A stretch of DNA of 64,000 bases from Mycolicibacterium tusciae (lineage in GTDB: Bacteria > Actinomycetota > Actinomycetes > Mycobacteriales > Mycobacteriaceae), in the NCBI RefSeq assembly GCF_002086795.1, contig NZ_MVIM01000007.1:186001-250000 (forward strand), given 5' to 3'. Made by a program: the position numbers and the translations under genes. This document shows positions 59,578 through 64,000 of this stretch, in pieces. The notes beneath the pieces were generated by a model. That model did not search any database, was not told the origin of the DNA, and was given only the letters and a program-made list of their open reading frames with translations. The first letter of the stretch is position 1. Every line of letters begins with the position of its first letter.

Positions 59578-60042
59578 ATGCATATATGCGTGGCGCATTC
59601 GCGATACGACCATCTCGACGAGCTGCTGACACGCCTTCATGTCGCACGTCAGCGGCCGAGTTGGCGTCGGCGGCTCCTCGAGGGAGATCCGGTCGCGAAC
59701 GTGTCGACGCTGCGCGTGCTGCGGGCCGTCGAGAACTCCGGCGATGGGGCCTCGGTCAGCGACGTCGCCGAGTACATGGCCGTCGAGCATTCGACCGCCA
59801 GCCGGACTGTCGGCGCCGTCGTCGCCGCCGGACTGCTGACAAAGGCGTTCGCCACCGACGACCAACGCCGCTGCGTGCTGGTGCTCACCGAACTCGGCCG
59901 CAACGCGCTGGCGACGGTGACCGAGCGGCGACGCGAGCTGGTCGCCGAGACCATTGCGGACTGGCCCGACGCCGACGTCGACACCCTCGTCGCCCTGTTG
60001 GAGCGACTGACCGAACGCTTCGAAAGCTCGGCGGTCCGATGA
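59578..60042 (+). CDS. MarR family transcriptional regulator
   Basis: ATG 59578 gives 154 aa; GTG 59590 would give 150 aa and fits a leaderless transcript that starts next to the palindrome. The winged-helix region is VSTLRVLRAVENSGDGASVSD, then DVAEYMAVEHSTASRTVGAVV and the wing TDDQRRCVLVLTELGRNAL. The stop overlaps the start of the MFS transporter (ATGA), so the two are one translational unit and the regulator probably controls the transporter and itself, perhaps also the divergent NUDIX gene. Confidence 0.87.
   Translation: MHICVAHSRYDHLDELLTRLHVARQRPSWRRRLLEGDPVANVSTLRVLRAVENSGDGASVSDVAEYMAVEHSTASRTVGAVVAAGLLTKAFATDDQRRCVLVLTELGRNALATVTERRRELVAETIADWPDADVDTLVALLERLTERFESSAVR
59580..59589. 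promoter_or_regulatory. AT-rich palindromes at the MarR start
   Basis: GCATATATGC (59580-59589) is a perfect palindrome, overlapping TATGCATA (59577-59584). AAATATGTAT at 59563-59572 is a degenerate copy. They lie in the 30-bp gap and first codons between the divergent NUDIX and MarR genes and form a plausible MarR operator in an otherwise GC-rich region. Confidence 0.5.
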
Positions 60043-61292
60043 CCGCGGAAACCACCACCGCCCCGACCGGGCCCCGCAGCGCGCTGCGGCTGATGTTCGA
60101 CCCGGTCTTCGGCGCGCTGTTCTGGGGCAAGATGATCTCGGTCGTCGCCGTGTGGACGCACGGCATCGTCGCGGCGATCGTGATGTACGACGCGACGCGA
60201 TCCGCACTCATGGTGGGTCTCGTCGGCGTCGTCCAGTTCGCGCCGCAACTGATCCTCAGCCCGACCAGCGGCAAATGGGCCGACACCGGAAACCCCGCTC
60301 GGCAGATCCTGCTCGGCCGGGTGCTGTGTGTCGCCGGTTCCGGTTTCACCGCAGCATGGCTGTTCGTCGAGCCCTCCCAACAGGGCATGTCCGCGGCCGC
60401 CCCCGTTCTCCTCGGGACCCTGCTGGTCGGCTTCGGGTTCGTCGTCGGCGGTCCGGCGATGCAGTCGATCGTGCCGGATCTGATTCGCGACGGTGAGCTC
60501 TCAACAGCCATGGCGCTCAACAGCATTCCCATGACGATCGGACGCATCCTCGGTCCCGCCTCCGGCGCCTATCTCGCTGCGCATCTGGGGGCGGCGGCCG
60601 GCTTCGGCGTCAGCGCCGCTCTACACCTGGTGTTTGCGGTCTGCCTACTCGTCGTGCGGTTTCCGGCCCCGCCAGTGCGGGTGGACGGCACGGACTACCG
60701 CGTCCGGGTCGCCCTCAAATACGTGTGGCGCGACCGCCCGCTGCTGCTGGCGTTGATCGCCGTGGGTGCGGTCGGCTTCGCATCCGACTCGTCGATCACG
60801 CTGGCCCCATCGATGGCCGACGAACTGGGCGGCGACGCACGTCTGATCGGGGTGCTGTCGGCGAGCTTCGGTATCGGCGCGGCACTGGGGATGGCGGTGC
60901 TGGCGATCATGGGCGGCCGGATGGCGTCGGCGAACGTGTCGGCGATCGGATTGGCGGGGCTGGGTGCGGGCTGCGCCGTGCTCGTGGCCGCGACGGAACC
61001 TGCGCTCGCGATCGGCGGGTTCGCGCTGGCGGGTCTGGGCTTCGGCTGGGCGATGACCGGGCTGAGCACCGTGGTGCAGGAGCGCGCCCCCGAGGAGTTG
61101 CGTGGCCGGATCATGGCGCTCTGGCTCGTCGGCTTCCTGGGATCACGACCGCTCGCCGCCGCGCTGCTCGGCGGAACCGCCGACGCGTTCAGCGTGCACG
61201 CGGCGTTCGCCGTCGCCGCCGTGCTGTGCCTGCTGGTGGCGCTGTGGTGCCGACCCTCGAACATCGCCGGCCCGCTGCCCGTCCGGGCTTGA
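60039..61292 (+). CDS. Major facilitator superfamily transporter
   Basis: ATG 60039 gives 417 aa with about 12 membrane segments. The loop after helix 2 reads SGKWADTGNPARQILLGR, a divergent form of the MFS A motif, and the second half repeats the pattern at APEELRGRIMALWL. MFS proteins of the tetracycline/EntS-like group export small molecules. The tight overlap with a MarR gene is characteristic of drug or metabolite efflux units. The longer frame to 59571 is out of register with MarR and rejected. Confidence 0.87.
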   Translation: MTAETTTAPTGPRSALRLMFDPVFGALFWGKMISVVAVWTHGIVAAIVMYDATRSALMVGLVGVVQFAPQLILSPTSGKWADTGNPARQILLGRVLCVAGSGFTAAWLFVEPSQQGMSAAAPVLLGTLLVGFGFVVGGPAMQSIVPDLIRDGELSTAMALNSIPMTIGRILGPASGAYLAAHLGAAAGFGVSAALHLVFAVCLLVVRFPAPPVRVDGTDYRVRVALKYVWRDRPLLLALIAVGAVGFASDSSITLAPSMADELGGDARLIGVLSASFGIGAALGMAVLAIMGGRMASANVSAIGLAGLGAGCAVLVAATEPALAIGGFALAGLGFGWAMTGLSTVVQERAPEELRGRIMALWLVGFLGSRPLAAALLGGTADAFSVHAAFAVAAVLCLLVALWCRPSNIAGPLPVRA

Positions 61293-61298
61293 TGCCGC

Positions 61299-62138
61299 GT
61301 GGCACCCATATCCGGCGACCGCGCCGACGCCAGCATGCTCACCGGAGTCTCGGAGACGGCACTGCTGACGCTGAACGGTAGGGCATTTCAAGCCCGCCAT
61401 CCGGACGCCATCATCGACGACCCGATGGCGATCCGGCTCGTCGATGCGATCGACTTCGACTTCGACAAGTTCGGTCGACGCAAGGGTCAGGAGATGGCTC
61501 TGCGGTCTCTCGCGTTCGACCGAGCCGCGACGCGCTACCTTTCTCGACATCCGAACGCCACCGTGGTCGCCCTCGCCGAAGGCCTGCAGACGAGTTTCTG
61601 GCGCCTCAGCAGTGCCTTACCTGACTACGGATTCCGTTGGATCACAGTCGATTTCCAGCCGATCATCGACCTCCGTCGGCGGCTGCTGCCGGCGTCTGAG
61701 CGGATCACCACCCTTGCGCAGTCCGCGCTGGACTACACCTGGATGGACACCGTGGACTCGAGCAACGGTGTCTTCATCACCGCCGAGGGCCTGCTGATGT
61801 ATCTGCAACCGGCCGAGGCCATGTCCCTGATCACCGAGTGCGCCCGCCGCTTTCCCGGCGGTCAGATGATCTTCGATCTCCCGCCGGTGATGGTGAAGCG
61901 CCTGGCGCCGAAGGGCATGCGCTCGTCACGCCGCTATCGCGTCCCCCCGATGCCGTTCAGCCTGTCGCCCAATCAGCTGGCCGATCTGGCCAACACGGTG
62001 CCGGGTATCCAAGCCGTCCACGACCTGCCGATGCCCAAGGGGCGAGGCTTCGTGTTCGAGAAGTTGTTCCCGGCCTTCTGGCAGTGGAAGCCGACCAAAC
62101 AGCACCGCGGCGCCTACACGCTGCTCGAATTCGGCTGA
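61299..62138 (+). CDS. Leucine carboxyl methyltransferase-type O-methyltransferase
   Basis: The 279-aa protein from GTG 61299 belongs to the LCMT family expanded in mycobacteria. It shows LNGRAFQARHPDAIIDDPMAIRLVD at the N-terminus, ATVVALAEGLQTSFWRL (motif I; here ALAEGLQT rather than the usual LGAGLDT), and TAEGLLMYL with the conserved Asp/Glu region. The altered motif I may change SAM binding. Natural substrates are often polyketide or fatty-acid carboxyl groups. It starts 6 bp after the MFS gene and may belong to the same operon. Confidence 0.85.
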   Translation: MAPISGDRADASMLTGVSETALLTLNGRAFQARHPDAIIDDPMAIRLVDAIDFDFDKFGRRKGQEMALRSLAFDRAATRYLSRHPNATVVALAEGLQTSFWRLSSALPDYGFRWITVDFQPIIDLRRRLLPASERITTLAQSALDYTWMDTVDSSNGVFITAEGLLMYLQPAEAMSLITECARRFPGGQMIFDLPPVMVKRLAPKGMRSSRRYRVPPMPFSLSPNQLADLANTVPGIQAVHDLPMPKGRGFVFEKLFPAFWQWKPTKQHRGAYTLLEFG

Positions 62139-62169
62139 CCGACAGCCGTAGGGCAGGCTGGTCCTCGAG

Positions 62170-64000
62170 ATGATCCTGACTGCCCCGCGCCTCGACGACC
62201 CCGACGAGCTGTTCACCACGTTCGCGGCGTGGGCCGAGGCGCAAGGCACCGTGCTCTACCCCGCACAGGAGGAAGCGCTGATCGAATTGGTCAGCGGCGC
62301 GAACGTCGTGCTCGCAACGCCGACCGGTTCGGGCAAGTCATTGGTGGCGACGGGCGCGCTGTACGCGGCGCTGGCGGCAACGCGTCGCAGCTACTACACC
62401 GCGCCGATCAAGGCGTTGGTGAGCGAGAAGTTCTTCGCGCTGTGCGACGTGTTCGGTGCGGAGAACGTCGGCATGCTCACCGGCGATGCGGCCGTCAACG
62501 CGGGCGCACCGATCATCACCTGCACCGCGGAAGTGCTGGCCAACATCTCCTTGCGCGAAGGCGCTTCTGCCGACATCGGCTTGGTGGTGATGGACGAGTT
62601 CCACTTCTACGGCGACCCCGACCGGGGTTGGGCCTGGCAGGTTCCGCTGCTCGAGTTGCCGAAGGCCCAATTCCTGCTGATGTCAGCCACACTCGGCGAT
62701 GTCACGTTCCTACGCGAGGATCTGACCCGGCGCACCGGCAGGCCGACGGCGCTGGTGGCCAACGCGGTCCGGCCGGTCCCGCTGCACCACTACTACGCCA
62801 CCACGCCGATGCACGAGACGATCGGCGACCTCCTGCAGACGAAGCAGGCGCCGATCTACGTCGTGCATTTCACCCAGGCATCGGCGCTGGAGCGCGCACA
62901 GGCACTGATGAGCGTCAACGTGTGCACCAAGGAGGAGAAGAAGGCGATCGCCGAATTGATCGGCGGCTTTCGGTTCTCGTCCGCGTTCGGGACCACTTTG
63001 TCGCGGTTGGTCCGGCACGGAATCGGCGTACACCACGCCGGGATGCTGCCCAAGTACCGACGCCTTGTCGAGCAGCTGGCACAGGCCGGCCTGCTCAAAG
63101 TCATCTGCGGCACAGACACTCTCGGTGTCGGGATAAACGTCCCGATCCGGACCGTGGTGTTCTCCGCGTTGTCGAAGTACGACGGTACCCGCACGCGTCT
63201 GCTCAACGCCCGCGAGTTTCATCAGATCGCGGGGCGGGCCGGACGGGCGGGCTACGACACCGCGGGCACCGTCGTCGTCCAGGCACCCGACCATGAGGTG
63301 GAGAACCTCAAACAGTTCGCGAAGGTGGCCGACGATCCGAAGAAGCGGCGAAAGCTGGTGCGCCGCAAGGTGCCCGAGGGCATGGTGCCGTGGAGCGAGA
63401 AGACGATGGCGAAGTTGGTGGACGCCACCCCCGAGCCGCTTACCAGCAACATGCGGGTGTCGACGGCGATGATCCTCGATGTCGTCGATCGCCCAGGTGA
63501 CCCGTTCGCCGCGATGCGCAGGTTGCTCACCGAGAACCACGAACCGCGCAAGCGTCAGCTGCGGCACATCCGCGAGGCGGTGGGTATCGCCCGGTCGCTG
63601 CTGCAGGCGGGTGTCGTGGAGCGGCTCGACGAACCGGAGGCCGATGGGCGTCGCTACCGGCTGACCGTGGATCTGCCTCCGGACTTCGCATTGAACCAGC
63701 CGCTGTCGACGTTCGCGCTGGCGGCGGTCGAAGTGCTCGATGCGGAGTCGGAAACATATGCACTGGATGTGGTTTCGGTCATCGAGGCGACGCTGGAGGA
63801 CCCGCGTCAGATCATGGCCGCCCAGTTGAAGAAGGCACGGGGTGAGGCCATCGCGGCGATGAAGGCCGAGGGCATCGAGTACGACGAGCGGATGGAACTG
63901 CTCGACGACGTCACCTATCCGCGGCCGCTGGAGGAACTGCTCGGGTACACCTTCGAGGTGTATCTGCGGACCAACCCGTGGGCCGCCGATGGTCAGCTGT
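62170..64000 (+). CDS. DEAD/DEAH-box helicase (3' end beyond window)
   Basis: ATG 62170 opens a frame of 610 residues that runs off the window. Motifs visible: I in LATPTGSGKS (A49-S57), Ia in APIKALVSEKF, II as D142-E-F-H in VVMDEFHFYG, III in MSATLGD, and VI in HQIAGRAGRAGYD. The DEFH form rather than DEAD/DEAH and the C-terminal part that follows (RLLTENHEPRKRQLRHIREAV) are typical of actinobacterial helicases with a DUF3516 domain. Substrate and role are unknown. It is 31 bp after the methyltransferase, on the same strand. Confidence 0.9.
   Translation, partial: MILTAPRLDDPDELFTTFAAWAEAQGTVLYPAQEEALIELVSGANVVLATPTGSGKSLVATGALYAALAATRRSYYTAPIKALVSEKFFALCDVFGAENVGMLTGDAAVNAGAPIITCTAEVLANISLREGASADIGLVVMDEFHFYGDPDRGWAWQVPLLELPKAQFLLMSATLGDVTFLREDLTRRTGRPTALVANAVRPVPLHHYYATTPMHETIGDLLQTKQAPIYVVHFTQASALERAQALMSVNVCTKEEKKAIAELIGGFRFSSAFGTTLSRLVRHGIGVHHAGMLPKYRRLVEQLAQAGLLKVICGTDTLGVGINVPIRTVVFSALSKYDGTRTRLLNAREFHQIAGRAGRAGYDTAGTVVVQAPDHEVENLKQFAKVADDPKKRRKLVRRKVPEGMVPWSEKTMAKLVDATPEPLTSNMRVSTAMILDVVDRPGDPFAAMRRLLTENHEPRKRQLRHIREAVGIARSLLQAGVVERLDEPEADGRRYRLTVDLPPDFALNQPLSTFALAAVEVLDAESETYALDVVSVIEATLEDPRQIMAAQLKKARGEAIAAMKAEGIEYDERMELLDDVTYPRPLEELLGYTFEVYLRTNPWAADGQL

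Noticed and set aside
62229..63296. Plus-strand frame of 355 codons inside the helicase gene
   Set aside because: It is a shifted frame of the DEAD/DEAH helicase, whose motifs are intact in the frame starting at 62170.

Overview
This 64 kb window is chromosomal DNA of a high-GC actinobacterium, almost certainly a rapidly growing Mycobacterium (Mycolicibacterium type). Support comes from the galactan-export and polymerisation set wzt-glfT1-wzm, the proteasome activator Bpa, a mycobacterial-type methylenetetrahydrofolate reductase, a DUF222/HNH protein of the 13E12 family with a mycobacterial SOS box, a DUF732 and a haemophore-type secreted protein, and gene order recalled to resemble the M. 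tuberculosis Rv3752c-Rv3783 interval, with insertions and displaced genes.

Layout. 1-2.7 kb: a CHASE3 sensor kinase (cut by the window edge), coupled to a REC-SpoIIE phosphatase, then a DAPDH-like oxidoreductase. 3.3-12.9 kb: DUF4189, tRNA-Ser(CGA), DUF732, tadA and its partner, tyrA, a glycolipid-binding-like protein, the proX-V-W-Z osmolyte importer, a LapA-like protein, a phosphotransferase-fold protein and a histidine phosphatase. 12.9-18.7 kb: an SDR, then a four-gene minus-strand run (two tandem imine-reductase-like genes, an SDR, an alkyl sulfatase) divergent from an HxlR regulator, with an inverted repeat between them. 19.6-22.6 kb: a lower-GC, gene-poor island with a methyltransferase, two unassigned coupled genes and a decayed IS481-type element, ending at tRNA-Arg(ACG) and tRNA-Ser(GCT).

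22.9-32.4 kb: hisC2, DUF4334, a DinB-like protein, a Pro-rich lipoprotein, echA21, an epimerase and membrane protein divergent from a MocR regulator, a Cys/Gly-tailed membrane protein, tRNA-Ser(TGA), a MarR regulator and quinone oxidoreductase, and a cysteine-desulfurase-like protein with no evident PLP lysine. 32.7-35.8 kb: bpa, wzt, glfT1, wzm; the last three act in arabinogalactan assembly. 35.9-42.2 kb: the SOS-linked 13E12 protein, GtrA, rhomboid and VOC genes, a haemophore-like gene with a strong terminator, an Ala/Pro-rich secreted protein and a lipE-like esterase.

42.2-49.4 kb: a tightly packed minus-strand run encoding MTHFR, HrpA, glutaminyl cyclase, a PPOX protein and an FAD oxidoreductase. 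49.5-64 kb: SelO; an AhpD-like gene and an ECF sigma gene sharing an upstream 21-bp element; a nitroreductase, an NmrA-like SDR; an MpaB-type oxygenase with its TetR gene and a long palindromic operator; a polytopic metallophosphoesterase with an internal Tat-like motif; a HelD/HelR-type ATPase; NUDIX; MarR-MFS; an LCMT-type methyltransferase; and a DEAD/DEAH helicase cut by the window end.

No CRISPR array, prophage or complete insertion sequence is visible. The best candidates for undescribed regulation are the HxlR/imine-reductase/alkyl-sulfatase unit, the MpaB-TetR unit and the paired element at the sigma/AhpD locus.
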